From the NCBI RefSeq assembly GCF_022811685.1, contig NZ_CP094532.1, positions 459,501-523,500 of the forward strand: a DNA stretch of 64,000 nucleotides, written 5' to 3'. The position numbers and the translations under genes were made by a program. The stretch is from Chryseobacterium suipulveris. GTDB lineage: Bacteria > Bacteroidota > Bacteroidia > Flavobacteriales > Weeksellaceae. Positions 34,313 to 43,087 of this stretch are shown piece by piece. Position 1 is the stretch's first letter. Each line of letters starts with the position of its first letter. The notes under the pieces were generated by a model. That model had not been told where the DNA came from. It ran no database searches and saw only the letters and a program-made list of their open reading frames with translations.

Positions 34313-35389
34313 ATGCTAAAATCACTTTTCCACTGGAAAGTTCTGTTGAATTTACTATTGGCGGCTGCAGTTTTCACAGGTTTGGTTTGGCTTACGTTCC
34401 GCTGGTTGGAGCTTCATACCAATCACGGTAAAGAAATTCCGGTACCGAATGTGATGAACAAATCTGTGCACGACGCCATCAAGATTTTGGACGATTCCGG
34501 TCTGGAATATGAAGTGGACAGTTTCAAATACGACCCGAAATACCGTCCGTTCCAGGTTTTGCAGGTGTATCCTTCTCCGGGTTCCCGAGTGAAAGACGGA
34601 AGAACGGTCATCTTGAAAGTGAATCCTAGAACTTGGGCACAAGTTTCGGTACCCGATGTTTTGGATCGTTATAAAGGGTTGGCTTTCAGGCAACTTGAAC
34701 AGGTTGGGCTGAAAGTGGGCGATACGATTTTTGAGCCAAGTATTCAGCGCGATGCAGTTTTGCGAATGCTGTACAATGGTTCTACGTTGAAACCGGGCGC
34801 ACTTTTGCCCAGATTTTCCACCATCGATTTAGTCATCGGATCCGGTCCGAAAAGAAATATTGTCATTCCAAATCTCATCGGCTTAACCGTGCAGGAAGCA
34901 AAGGCGATTATCGTACAAAACTTATTTGAAGTTGGCTTGGTTGAACACGAAGACGGAAAGCAGGACGAATCCGATATCGTTTATTATCAAGATCCTGCAT
35001 CGAGCGACGTTCGCGATCAGGGAATGCAGATCGACATTTGGGCGAGCAAGAAAACTCCGGCGGAAATGGGCGGAAAAATTTCTCAGCTGAACTCGATTTA
35101 CAGAATCAAAATCGACACTACCGCACCACGGATCAACTACGATGTTCCCGTTTACAGAGAACCGTCACCACGTGTAACTCAGCCAAGAACGGAAGAGCCA
35201 CCGACTGAAACTCCGCAACAGAAACCTTCAGCAGAAACCCCGAAACCTGCGGAAACAAAACCGAAACCAGCTGCAGAAACTAAACCTAAAGCAGACACTA
35301 AACCAAAGACAGAACCGGCAACTTCGGCACCGAAATCAACACCGAAACCTGAAGAAAAGCCAAAAGCCAAGAAAGTAATCGTTGAATAA
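34313..35389 (+). CDS. Membrane-anchored PASTA-domain protein
   Basis: A 358-residue protein. One membrane segment (residues about 9-28, VLLNLLLAAAVFTGLVWLTF) is followed by three PASTA modules facing the periplasm: VPNVMNKSVHDAIKILDDSGL near 42, VPDVLDRYKGLAFRQLEQVGL near 112, and IPNLIGLTVQEAKAI near 185. The C-terminal 80 residues are Pro/Lys/Glu/Thr-rich repeats (KPAETKPKPAAETKPK). PASTA modules bind peptidoglycan in other bacteria, but here there is no kinase domain or transpeptidase. A cell-wall-binding role is inferred. A terminator follows, though the pseudouridine synthase gene is close. Confidence 0.9.
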   Translation: MLKSLFHWKVLLNLLLAAAVFTGLVWLTFRWLELHTNHGKEIPVPNVMNKSVHDAIKILDDSGLEYEVDSFKYDPKYRPFQVLQVYPSPGSRVKDGRTVILKVNPRTWAQVSVPDVLDRYKGLAFRQLEQVGLKVGDTIFEPSIQRDAVLRMLYNGSTLKPGALLPRFSTIDLVIGSGPKRNIVIPNLIGLTVQEAKAIIVQNLFEVGLVEHEDGKQDESDIVYYQDPASSDVRDQGMQIDIWASKKTPAEMGGKISQLNSIYRIKIDTTAPRINYDVPVYREPSPRVTQPRTEEPPTETPQQKPSAETPKPAETKPKPAAETKPKADTKPKTEPATSAPKSTPKPEEKPKAKKVIVE

Positions 35390-35409
35390 ACTTCAACCCA
35401 AAATATCAT

Positions 35410-35443
35410 AAAGCTTCAGCAGAATGTTGGAGCTTTATTTTTC
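35410..35443 (+). terminator. Terminator after the PASTA gene
   Basis: Stem AAAGCTTCAGC (35410-35420) / GTTGGAGCTTT (35426-35436), imperfect at two positions, then TTTATTTTT. An ATG at 35424 lies in this hairpin, which argues for the later start of the next gene. Confidence 0.75.
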
Positions 35444-35450
35444 AAAAATA

Positions 35451-36506
35451 ATGACTGACGAATACGAAGAATTTTCAGAAGAGGAGTTTTTAAACCAGGA
35501 ATCCAGCGATGCGGAATCGGAAGGACTTTATGAGCATTTCAGTATCAAGGTTGACCGTGGTCAGGAACCGTTGAGAATTGATAAATTCCTTCAGAACTTC
35601 AGGCAGAATTCTTCCCGCAATAAAATCTCGCAAACATGTAGAGCCGGAAATGTGGTGGTCAACGGAAAAACCGTCAAACAAAACTACCGCGTAAAACCGG
35701 GAGACGAAATTTCGGTGCTTTTAACGAGACCTCCGCGGGAAAATGTCGTTATTCCACAAGATATTCCGCTAAATATCGTTTATGAAGATGACGATTTGGT
35801 TGTGGTCGATAAACCCGCAGGAATGGTGGTTCACCCCGGTCACGGAAACTGGGACGGAACTTTGGTCAACGCGCTTGCTTTCCATTTTGAAAAAAACGGA
35901 GAAAAGTCTGATTTGGACAGGGTTGGTTTGGTCCACCGGATTGATAAGGATACCTCCGGACTTTTGGTGATTGCAAAGAACGAATATGCACTAAGCTATC
36001 TTGCGAAGCAGTTTTTCGACCGGAAAACAAAGCGGCTTTACTGGGCATTTGTCTGGGGAAATTTAGCAGAAGACTCCGGAACCATCCGCGGAAATATCGG
36101 CAGACATTTGAAAAACAGAATGCAGATGGCGGTTTTCGAAGACGGAAGTATGGGGAAACACGCGGTGACGCACTACAAAGTCATTGAACGGTTTAAGTAC
36201 ATGACCTGGGTGGAATGTAAACTGGAAACGGGGAGGACGCACCAAATCCGTGCGCACTTTAAACATATTGGTCATACTTTGTTTAATGATGAAAGATATG
36301 AAGGCAACCAGATTCTGAAGGGAGTCAACCTGCCAAAATACAAGCAGTTTGTGAAGAATGTTTTCGAAGTGTTGCCGCGGCACGCTTTGCATGCACACAC
36401 ACTGGGATTCATTCACCCCACCACAAAGGAAGAAATGTATTTTGAAAGCCCGATGCCTGAAGATATGGACGAAGCCGTAAAAAAATGGCGAAAATATTTG
36501 GAATAG
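35451..36506 (+). CDS. RluA-family 23S rRNA pseudouridine synthase (RluD-like)
   Basis: A 351-residue cytoplasmic enzyme from ATG 35451. An acidic N-terminal tail (DEYEEFSEEEF) is followed by an S4 RNA-binding domain (RIDKFLQNF...GNVVVNGKTVKQNYRVKPGD) and the catalytic domain with VVDKPAGMVVHPGHGN, then the RluA signature GLVHRIDKDTSGLLVIAKN, where Asp is the nucleophile, and GRTHQIRAHFKHIGH. The layout matches RluD, which makes pseudouridines in helix 69 of 23S rRNA, although RluA/RluC paralogues cannot be excluded. Confidence 0.93.
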   Translation: MTDEYEEFSEEEFLNQESSDAESEGLYEHFSIKVDRGQEPLRIDKFLQNFRQNSSRNKISQTCRAGNVVVNGKTVKQNYRVKPGDEISVLLTRPPRENVVIPQDIPLNIVYEDDDLVVVDKPAGMVVHPGHGNWDGTLVNALAFHFEKNGEKSDLDRVGLVHRIDKDTSGLLVIAKNEYALSYLAKQFFDRKTKRLYWAFVWGNLAEDSGTIRGNIGRHLKNRMQMAVFEDGSMGKHAVTHYKVIERFKYMTWVECKLETGRTHQIRAHFKHIGHTLFNDERYEGNQILKGVNLPKYKQFVKNVFEVLPRHALHAHTLGFIHPTTKEEMYFESPMPEDMDEAVKKWRKYLE

Positions 36507-36524
36507 TTTGTATTAAAAAGTTTT

Positions 36525-36532
36525 TATATTTG
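36525..36532 (+). promoter_or_regulatory. -7 promoter box of the porP/sprF-like gene
   Basis: TATATTTG 24 nt before ATG 36557. The longer frame from 36485 would contain it, so ATG 36557 is chosen. Confidence 0.55.
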
Positions 36533-36556
36533 CCGGAAATTCACTCAAATCTAATT

Positions 36557-37507
36557 ATGAGAAAAATATATGCGTTGGTTTTCACAATAATTTGTACTGC
36601 ATTGTGGAAGGGTCAGGAAACATTACCTTATTATCAACAATATTTGATGGAGGGCGATTTCCTTTTCAATCCGGCGCTATATGGAAAAACTAACGATGTC
36701 GTAGTGAATTTGAATTACCAAAAGCAGTTCTCGAAATTTGATCAGTCGCCAAATGTTCAGTCCATCGGTGTTCACGCCAATATTTTTGACAGGGTAGGAG
36801 CCGGATTACACTTTTTTAGAGACCAGAACGGGCCCGTTTCGTCGAACGGATTTTCTGCCGGAGCTTCCTACTTTATTCCAATTGATGATGATGGCGAAAG
36901 AAAGAGCCAGTTTTCATTTGGTACTAATGTGAGCTTCTATAATATGAGCTTCGATTATGGTATGCTTAATCCGCAAGATCCGGGAGATCCTGTACTGACG
37001 GGTGATCACAACAATCTGTTCTTGGTTTATGCCAATTTGGGACTTGCTGCAACCTACCGTAATTTTTTCACAGGTTTTTCGATTAATGATATTGCGCTAA
37101 CCAATGATATTCCCATTATCAACGGTATTGAGCCGGAACCAACTAAATTTATGGTCAACGCCGGTTATAACTATTATATTGGTGAGCAGTTTTTTATAAC
37201 GCCTTCTGCGATGGTGAACTTCAATACCAATTCCTCAAAAATGATCGATCTGAACCTAATGGCGACGGTTTTGGGTGAGGAGAATTCGTTTTCTGCTGGT
37301 GCAAGTTTCAGAACAGCAAACAATAAATTCGGTAATCAGAGTTTAGGGATTTCTCCCATCATCAAGGCGACGGTGAGCAGATTTACTTTCGGCGCCAGTT
37401 ATAATTTCGGATTGTCAGATATTCAGCAATACGCGGGAAGCAGCTTTATGCTGAGCGTTGGCTACAATATCGAGAACTTTATCAACACGAGAGGTTTCAG
37501 GTATTAA
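36557..37507 (+). CDS. PorP/SprF family T9SS outer-membrane protein
   Basis: A 316-residue outer-membrane beta-barrel. A signal peptide (MRKIYALVFTIICTALWKGQ) is followed by the family start LPYYQQYLMEGDFLFNPALYG and then alternating strands (NVSFYNMSFDYGML, FMVNAGYNYYIG, FTFGASYNFGLSD) up to a C-terminal aromatic strand. PorP/SprF proteins bind the sorting domain of particular type IX cargo, often large adhesins such as SprB, and attach it to the surface. No adhesin is adjacent here; the sorting-domain proteins at the left of the window are too far to be assigned as partners. Confidence 0.9.
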   Translation: MRKIYALVFTIICTALWKGQETLPYYQQYLMEGDFLFNPALYGKTNDVVVNLNYQKQFSKFDQSPNVQSIGVHANIFDRVGAGLHFFRDQNGPVSSNGFSAGASYFIPIDDDGERKSQFSFGTNVSFYNMSFDYGMLNPQDPGDPVLTGDHNNLFLVYANLGLAATYRNFFTGFSINDIALTNDIPIINGIEPEPTKFMVNAGYNYYIGEQFFITPSAMVNFNTNSSKMIDLNLMATVLGEENSFSAGASFRTANNKFGNQSLGISPIIKATVSRFTFGASYNFGLSDIQQYAGSSFMLSVGYNIENFINTRGFRY

Positions 37508-37579
37508 TTATAAGTGATGGATGATAAGCGATGTGCGATGGAATGCCCGTTTTAAGTGCTTTCACAGAACAAGATTTAC

Positions 37580-38704
37580 ATGCTCTACCTCCATATTCCC
37601 TTCTGCAAACAGAAATGCAGCTACTGCAATTTTCATTTCTCGACTTCCTTAAACTTTAAGGATGAAATGATTTCGGCCATAAAGAAAGAAATTTTTCTAA
37701 GAAATGGCGAGCTTCAAAACAAAAACTTAAAATCCCTTTACTTCGGCGGTGGAACACCATCAATCTTGAAAGTGGATGAACTAAAATCCATTATTGACGA
37801 GGTGCTGAAATATTTTACCTTCGACCGGGAAATTGAAATCACCCTCGAAGCCAATCCCGATGATCTTGATAAAAATTATTTAAAGGATTTATCGGATTCC
37901 GCAGTCAACCGTTTGTCGATCGGTACCCAAAGTTTTTTTGATGAGGATTTAAAGATGATGAACCGCGCCCATAATTCATCTGAGGCGGAAAGCTCCATCA
38001 AGAGAGCGCAGGATTTCGGATTCGAAAACATCAGCATCGACCTGATTTATGGTTCACCCACTTCCGATTTCGAAATCTGGAAGGAGAATTTAAACAAAAT
38101 CATTGAACTCCAGGTTCCGCATGTTTCTTCATACGCTTTAACGGTGGAGCCGAAAACGGCATTAAATCAATGGATTAAAAACGGAAAAATCAATGCGCCG
38201 AAAGAATCGGAACAGAACCGCGAGTTCTACTATATGTCGGATTTTCTGAAAGATCACGGTTTCGAACATTATGAGATTTCCAATTTTGGGAAACCGGGTT
38301 TTCATTCCAAACACAATTCTGCATACTGGAAATATCGGGAATATTTAGGAATCGGTCCATCCGCACATTCCTACAACGGGCGAAATGAGAGGAGCTGGAA
38401 TATTGCCAATAACCAGCAGTATATCAAGTTATTAAGTCAAAATATTTTAGCTAAAGAAACAGAGATTCTGTCTGAAAAAGACCGCTTCAACGAAATGCTG
38501 ATGATTGGTTTAAGGACAATTTGGGGAGTGGATCTTTCAGATTTTGATAAAAATTTTGGTGACGAAATTAGGGAGCACTTCCAAAAAGAAATTACTCCAA
38601 AAATGGAGGAAGGTTTCCTGATCCTTGAAGACAACCACTTGAAAATACCTGAAAAACATTGGTTTCTTGCGGACGGGATTGCATCGGATTTGTTTATGGT
38701 TTGA
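37580..38704 (+). CDS. hemW: Radical SAM haem chaperone HemW
   Basis: A 374-residue cytoplasmic protein from ATG 37580 (a GTG at 37556 would add eight residues). The N-terminal motif PFCKQKCSYCNFHF carries the CxxxCxxC cluster ligands and the HemW-type CNF; then YFGGGTPSIL, EITLEANPDDL, NRLSIGTQSF and the C-terminal HemN_C part HSKHNSAYWKYREYLGIGPSAHSY. It lacks coproporphyrinogen oxidase features and should act in haem delivery. It follows porP with a gap of 72 bp. Confidence 0.93.
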   Translation: MLYLHIPFCKQKCSYCNFHFSTSLNFKDEMISAIKKEIFLRNGELQNKNLKSLYFGGGTPSILKVDELKSIIDEVLKYFTFDREIEITLEANPDDLDKNYLKDLSDSAVNRLSIGTQSFFDEDLKMMNRAHNSSEAESSIKRAQDFGFENISIDLIYGSPTSDFEIWKENLNKIIELQVPHVSSYALTVEPKTALNQWIKNGKINAPKESEQNREFYYMSDFLKDHGFEHYEISNFGKPGFHSKHNSAYWKYREYLGIGPSAHSYNGRNERSWNIANNQQYIKLLSQNILAKETEILSEKDRFNEMLMIGLRTIWGVDLSDFDKNFGDEIREHFQKEITPKMEEGFLILEDNHLKIPEKHWFLADGIASDLFMV

Positions 38705-39042
38705 TGCTTCACCTTTTTTAGGAGGAGTTTTTACTCGCAACGAGCGCAAGGAAAACTTTGACAAAATTACTTCATATCTTATGAGCGCAAAGGCATTTCA
38801 TTTAGCAAAGACCGAGAAGTTCCAATTAAAATGTGCTAAACTAGGTGTTCATTGTTTAGCATTAATAAGCGACAGCGCCTTGGTTTATCTTATTTTGAGG
38901 AATAAGAGTCAGATAATCTTGGTTTAGCTTTGCGAGAAATTTTCCAGGTAAAAGATACAGCGGAATTTTTACACTTTTGGCAGAATGGATTTGGCATAAT
39001 AATTTGCGATAAGGTGAAAAATCGTTTTCCGCTCATTTTCAT
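38705..39042. repeat. Intergenic region with inverted, diverged copies of the 222-bp repeat
   Basis: No gene seen. On the minus strand, 38745-38815 (containing GCATTTCATTTAGCAAAGAC) matches the beginning of the units at 40059/40503, and 38870-38945 (AATAAGCGACAGCGCC, then TTTGCGAGAAATTTTCC) matches their second half. The order is that of tandem units read in the opposite direction. So murI has relatives of this repeat on both sides, in opposite orientation. Confidence 0.68.
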
Positions 39043-39050
39043 TATTTTTG
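39043..39050 (+). promoter_or_regulatory. -7 promoter box of murI
   Basis: TATTTTTG 16 nt before the TTG start codon of murI. Confidence 0.5.
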
Positions 39051-39066
39051 TACAAATATTTTTCCT

Positions 39067-39897
39067 TTGAAAAACAGAAAACCAGATTTCAGCCATCTTT
39101 CGCCGAACCAGCCGATCGGGATTTTTGATTCCGGAGTGGGCGGATTAACCGTGGCCAAAGAAATCAAGCGACTGCTTCCACATGAAAACCTCATCTATTT
39201 TGGAGATACCAAACATTTACCGTACGGTGAAAAATCCAAGGAAGCGATTGTGGGATACTCCGAAAAAATCACCGAATTCCTTTTAGAAAAAAACTGCAAA
39301 GCCATCGTGATCGCCTGTAATTCGGCGACAGCAAATGCGCTGAAAGAAGTTCAGGATTTGGTGGCAGAAAAAGTTCCCGTGATCGACGTGATCAATCCGG
39401 TTGCAGAGAAAGTTTCCTACGAAATCCACAACAATGTCGGTGTGATTGCCACAAAAGCTACCGTGAATTCGGGACTTTACAAAAAATCCATCCGAAAGCA
39501 CAACAAGTTCATCAAGGTGGACGAACTGGCAACACCGCTTTTGGTTCCCGCAATAGAGGAAGGTTTTAAGAACCATCCGATCACGCACTCGATCATCTAC
39601 AATTACCTGAGCAACAATAAGTTAAAAAATATCGAAACACTCATTCTTGGTTGCACACATTATCCGCTCCTTATTGACGAGATCAAACAGTATTACGGAA
39701 ACCGCGTGAGAGTCATCGATTCGCCGAATATTGTTGCCAATCAGCTGAAAATGATTTTGGAGAAACACCACCTTCTCAATGAAAATAATCCGAACCCAAC
39801 CTACCATTTTTATCTTTCGGATATTACCAAGAATTTTGAGAGAATCTCTAAGAAGTTCTTCGGGAAATCTATTGATCTTGAGCTGAAGGTGCTTTAA
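39067..39897 (+). CDS. murI: Glutamate racemase
   Basis: Makes D-glutamate for peptidoglycan. 276 residues, usual length. The start is TTG at 39067; no ATG or GTG lies between the promoter box and the first conserved residues. Seen: IGIFDSGVGGLTVAKEI near residue 17 (Asp-Ser acid/base region), YFGDTKHLPYGEKS, VIACNSATANALKE (first catalytic Cys), and ILGCTHYPLL (second catalytic Cys). It is isolated between repeat-filled gaps. Confidence 0.95.
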   Translation: MKNRKPDFSHLSPNQPIGIFDSGVGGLTVAKEIKRLLPHENLIYFGDTKHLPYGEKSKEAIVGYSEKITEFLLEKNCKAIVIACNSATANALKEVQDLVAEKVPVIDVINPVAEKVSYEIHNNVGVIATKATVNSGLYKKSIRKHNKFIKVDELATPLLVPAIEEGFKNHPITHSIIYNYLSNNKLKNIETLILGCTHYPLLIDEIKQYYGNRVRVIDSPNIVANQLKMILEKHHLLNENNPNPTYHFYLSDITKNFERISKKFFGKSIDLELKVL

Positions 39898-40696
39898 GAT
39901 TTTTTTGTTAACGGCGATCTACAAATAAGTAAAGGAGCTTCTTTTCAATTTGATTGGGCTTTCTATGTTTTGGCTAAAGCCAATGAATACTTTACTTCTG
40001 ATAAACGGGCTAAAGCCCGTTCCAATTGATTCAACAAAAGACCTTTAATGAATTAATTCGGATTCTTCGTATGTCCTTGCTAAATGAAATGCTTTAACAC
40101 ACTTCAAATATGCAGTCATTTTGTTAAGTTTTTCTGTGCGAATTGCGGGGAAAATTCTCGCAAAGCAAAACAAAGCCATATTCATCTTTATTGCTCAGAT
40201 ATAAGCTAAACAACGGCGCTATCGCTTATTTTAGCTACACAAAGATAGCAATAAGACATTAAATATTTGGGTAATCAAATCGGAATCGTTGTGTGTCCTT
40301 GCTAAATGAAATGCCTTAACGCACTTCAAATATGCAGTCATTTTGTTAAGTTTTTCTGTGCGAATTGCGGGGAAAATTTTCGCAAAGCAAAACAAAGCCA
40401 TATTCATCTTTATTGCTCAGATATAAGCTAAACAACGGCGCTATCGCTTATTTTAGCTGCACAAAGATAGCAATAAGACATTCAATATTTGGGTAATTAA
40501 ATCGGAATCGTAGTGTGTCCTTGCTAAATGAAATGCCTTTGCGCTCTTCAAATATGAAGTCTTTAGTAAAAAAATCCTTGCGCGCTTTGCGAGAAATTGC
40601 AGTCACGAAGTCAAATTGAGGCAAATTAATATTTCACACCAATATTAATAGAAATGAAGACGACCTCGAACTCCGAAAACATTCTTATTTTTTAGC
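39898..40696. repeat. Large intergenic region: REP-like palindromes (copy 3) and 222-bp tandem repeat
   Basis: No gene seen over about 800 bp. Inverted copy of the double palindrome: TTGGCTAAAGCCAA (39970-39983) and AACGGGCTAAAGCCCGTT (40004-40021). It is followed by the 222-bp tandem element at 40059-40580 (entered separately) and a tail at 40580-40650 with TTGCGCGCTTTGCGAGAAATT. Confidence 0.85.
40059..40580 (+). repeat. 222-bp direct tandem repeat, two full units and one partial
   Basis: Units start at 40059, 40281 and 40503 (the word TGTCCTTGCTAAATGAAATG is at 40072, 40294 and 40516, so the period is exactly 222 bp). Units 1 and 2 are nearly identical. Each holds an inverted structure: TTATTGCT pairs with AGCAATAA, and inside it AAGCTAAA pairs with TTTAGCT. 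Unit 3 breaks off after about 75 bp and diverges. No open frame of note is present. Confidence 0.93.
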
Positions 40697-40704
40697 TAAA
40701 TTTG
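40697..40704 (+). promoter_or_regulatory. -7 promoter box of the DUF3822 gene
   Basis: TAAATTTG 15 nt before ATG 40720; it overlaps the alternative TTG start at 40702 and rules it out. Confidence 0.52.
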
Positions 40705-40719
40705 TGCGCACAGAATATT

Positions 40720-41436
40720 ATGCAGAAACTTTCGCTACTTTTCACCAAGGACGGGCTACAATACAGGATTTCAAAAAACAGGAAGGTTCTTGAGGAACAC
40801 GAGTTTTTCGTTAATGAGGAAACTCCGGAGAATTATGTTCCGCTGAAACTTGACGAAATTCTTTCCCAAAAACAATTTTCCGAAATCAATGTTATTTCTG
40901 CGCTGAACCATTTCACGATGATGGCTGAAGGATTTTCGCACCACGATTTAGGAATGGATCTGATTGGGTTCAATGCTGATGTGGACAAAGAAAATGAAGA
41001 ACTGATGCTCGCTGTGAATAAAAAGTTCGGCGTTCAGTTTTACTATACTTTTCCCAAGGATAACTATGGAAAAATCAAGGATTTGCAAAAAAAGACGACG
41101 TTCAATTTTTCAGGTGAAAAGTTTCTGGGCAGCATCACGACAAAAAATCAGAAGGAAATCCATATCAACCTTTACCATCACCAGTGTGAGTTTTTTGCGC
41201 TCGACAAAAAGAAAGTCATTCTGTACAACAATCTCGACGTGAGTTCGGAGGTGGATTTTCTGTATTTCATTATGTTTACCTTAAGCAAAATCGGTTTCGG
41301 AACTGCGGAAACCCAGTTTTTTGTCTACGGAGAAACGACCAGAAACGAGACCTTTATTTCAGAACTTCGGAAGTTTGTGAAGAACCTGAAAATTGTTTTC
41401 GACAATATTCCCAATAAGAACTTTATCCTCAGTTAA
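40720..41436 (+). CDS. DUF3822 family protein
   Basis: A 238-residue soluble protein from ATG 40720. It follows the DUF3822 pattern found in Bacteroidetes: an actin-like N-terminal fold (LSLLFTKDGLQYRISKN), a middle segment with FTMMAEGFSHHDLGMDLIGFNADVD, and a late block beginning VILYNNLDVSSEVDFLYFIMFTL. No biochemical role is known. It lies 21 bp upstream of rsmD and is probably co-transcribed, which is the usual arrangement in this group. Confidence 0.85.
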   Translation: MQKLSLLFTKDGLQYRISKNRKVLEEHEFFVNEETPENYVPLKLDEILSQKQFSEINVISALNHFTMMAEGFSHHDLGMDLIGFNADVDKENEELMLAVNKKFGVQFYYTFPKDNYGKIKDLQKKTTFNFSGEKFLGSITTKNQKEIHINLYHHQCEFFALDKKKVILYNNLDVSSEVDFLYFIMFTLSKIGFGTAETQFFVYGETTRNETFISELRKFVKNLKIVFDNIPNKNFILS

Positions 41437-41457
41437 ACAGCGCAGAACCCACGAATT

Positions 41458-42039
41458 ATGTACAGAATTATTAGCGGAAAATGGAAATCAAAAAGAATTT
41501 CTGCACCGAAAAATTTCGAGGTTCGACCGACCACCGACTTTGCGAAAGAGGCGTTGTTCAGCATTATCGAAAACCGCTACGATATGGAAGCGGAGTTCAT
41601 TTCGGTACTTGATCTGTTTGCGGGGATTGGCTCGATTTCGCTGGAGTTTGCTTCCCGTGGTTGCAACGATGTGACTTCCGTGGAGATGAATCCGAAACAC
41701 GCGGCGTTCATTAATTCTACCGCTGCAGAGCTCGAAATGGCGATTCAGGTCAATGTTCAGCGCGCCGATGTTTTTGATTATTTAAAGAAAAACCGAAACC
41801 ATAAAACTTATGATTTGCTGGTAGCGGATCCGCCTTTCGATACTGAGGAAAAAAAATATAACGAGCTGATCAGCTTGGTTTTAAATAATAAATTTCTGAA
41901 GCCAAACGGGATTTTCGTCCTCGAGCATCAAAGCCGAACGAAACTTTCGCACCCCAATATTCTCGAAACCAGAAAATACGGGAATGTGAGTTTTTCCTTC
42001 ATTAAAGCAAATGAGGAAACGACGATAGAAAGCGAGTAA
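41458..42039 (+). CDS. rsmD: 16S rRNA (guanine966-N2)-methyltransferase RsmD
   Basis: SAM-dependent methyltransferase, 193 residues. Start MYRIISGKWKSKRISAP and RPTTDFAKEALFSII are typical, followed by SAM motif I (LDLFAGIGSISLEFASRG near residue 51) and the catalytic VADPPFDTEE (DPPF, near residue 124), which is diagnostic for N2-guanine methylation. It follows the DUF3822 gene directly. Confidence 0.94.
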   Translation: MYRIISGKWKSKRISAPKNFEVRPTTDFAKEALFSIIENRYDMEAEFISVLDLFAGIGSISLEFASRGCNDVTSVEMNPKHAAFINSTAAELEMAIQVNVQRADVFDYLKKNRNHKTYDLLVADPPFDTEEKKYNELISLVLNNKFLKPNGIFVLEHQSRTKLSHPNILETRKYGNVSFSFIKANEETTIESE

Positions 42040-42165
42040 TGTCATCAATATTTAGAATCCGTTACATTTTCAAAATAAACGTGAATTTGCTCCTTTTAGG
42101 ATCGGGGTAAAGGAATTTCCGACATAATATTTTCTTAATAAAATTTAGACAACTATTAGTATTTA

Positions 42166-42660
42166 CTACTTAATGAAAACCGTCACTTTTCCTGTTTGGT
42201 GATAGAAAAATTCGTGGTCTTCAAATTCCAAATTCGTTTGTCCTTCCAAGTAATCGTGCACCATTTTTTGTAAAACGCCGTCTCCGATTCCGTGAATGAT
42301 TTCAAGTTTCCTGATTTTGTTTTTTCTGCAAAATTCAATGGTTTCGATGAGGTGATCGCGTTGGATGAAAAGCCGTTCGGTAGCGTCGTATTGTTTTGGA
42401 TTCTCGACTAATTTCTCAAAATGAAGGTCGAGGACTTTGTGTATTTTTGGGTTTTTCTGTGATGTGGATTTTGTCTGCACCTTTTTGTTGACGGTTCCAA
42501 GTTCTTCATAAATGGAGGCGTTCTTCAGAACCAGCTTCTCTTTTTGATATTCGTGAACAAACCCGTGGTCATCTTTGAAATAAACGGTATCCTGCTTCAC
42601 TGAGGTTATCTTTCCTTCCAAGTCTTCATCAATTACGGAAACGTGGTCGCCAATTTTCAT
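42166..42660 (-). CDS. Smr-domain protein (MutS2 C-terminal-like)
   Basis: A 164-residue protein from ATG 42660 (the longer frame from 42678 would overlap the promoter box). The N-terminal 45 residues resemble the KOW/SH3-like module DHVSVIDEDLEGKITSVKQDTVYF. The C-terminal Smr domain has the conserved VLDLHFEKL (LDLH near residue 80) and LEIIHGIGDGVLQKMVHDYL (the HGxG motif). Smr domains nick or bind nucleic acids, here probably RNA or branched DNA; without the MutS part its target is unknown. Confidence 0.87.
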   Translation of the reverse strand: MKIGDHVSVIDEDLEGKITSVKQDTVYFKDDHGFVHEYQKEKLVLKNASIYEELGTVNKKVQTKSTSQKNPKIHKVLDLHFEKLVENPKQYDATERLFIQRDHLIETIEFCRKNKIRKLEIIHGIGDGVLQKMVHDYLEGQTNLEFEDHEFFYHQTGKVTVFIK

Positions 42661-42675
42661 TCGGTTATTTTTTTG

Positions 42676-42683
42676 CAAAGGTA
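42676..42683 (-). promoter_or_regulatory. -7 promoter box of the Smr gene
   Basis: Minus-strand TACCTTTG 15 nt before ATG 42660. Confidence 0.5.
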
Positions 42684-43087
42684 ATTAATCAGCAATTTAC
42701 CAATTTACCGGTGTAGCAATTAGCGGTCGGCATTCGGCATTCAGCTTTCGGCAAATGAAAGCAACACGAGAAAATTCTGGATACCAAAAAGTTGAAACTT
42801 AAACCTGAAATGCGTAGCATTCACGAACTCAAATAAGAAATTAAAAAATTGTGAGTAAACTTCAAACTTCCATCTTGCACTCTGCAACTTGCACCTTGCA
42901 ACATGAAACTTGTGTTTTGCATCTTTCACCTCGAATCTCGAATCTTAAAACTTGAAATGCATAGCATTCATGAACTCAAATAAGAAAATAAATAAGATTG
43001 TGAGTAATCTTGAATCTTGAATCTCCATTTTTTTTCTTTAAATTTACATCTTTAATCATTTAAACCAATTCCTTTATTTAAACTGAT
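42684..43087. repeat. Intergenic region with word repeats and two copies of a ~57-bp unit
   Basis: No gene seen. 42807-42862 and 42954-43012 are two copies of a unit starting GAAATGC(G/A)TAGCATTCA and ending GTGAGTAA(A/T)CTT; a third copy is at 24075-24132. Between and around them are many ACTTGAAA, TCTCGAA and CTTGCACC words. Confidence 0.8.

Noticed and set aside
38667..38927. Plus-strand open frame of 86 codons after hemW
   Set aside because: It overlaps the hemW end and runs through the diverged 222-bp repeat; composition and position indicate chance.
40059..40580. Possible CRISPR array
   Set aside because: The period is 222 bp, units are whole copies without short repeats and unique spacers, and no cas genes are present.
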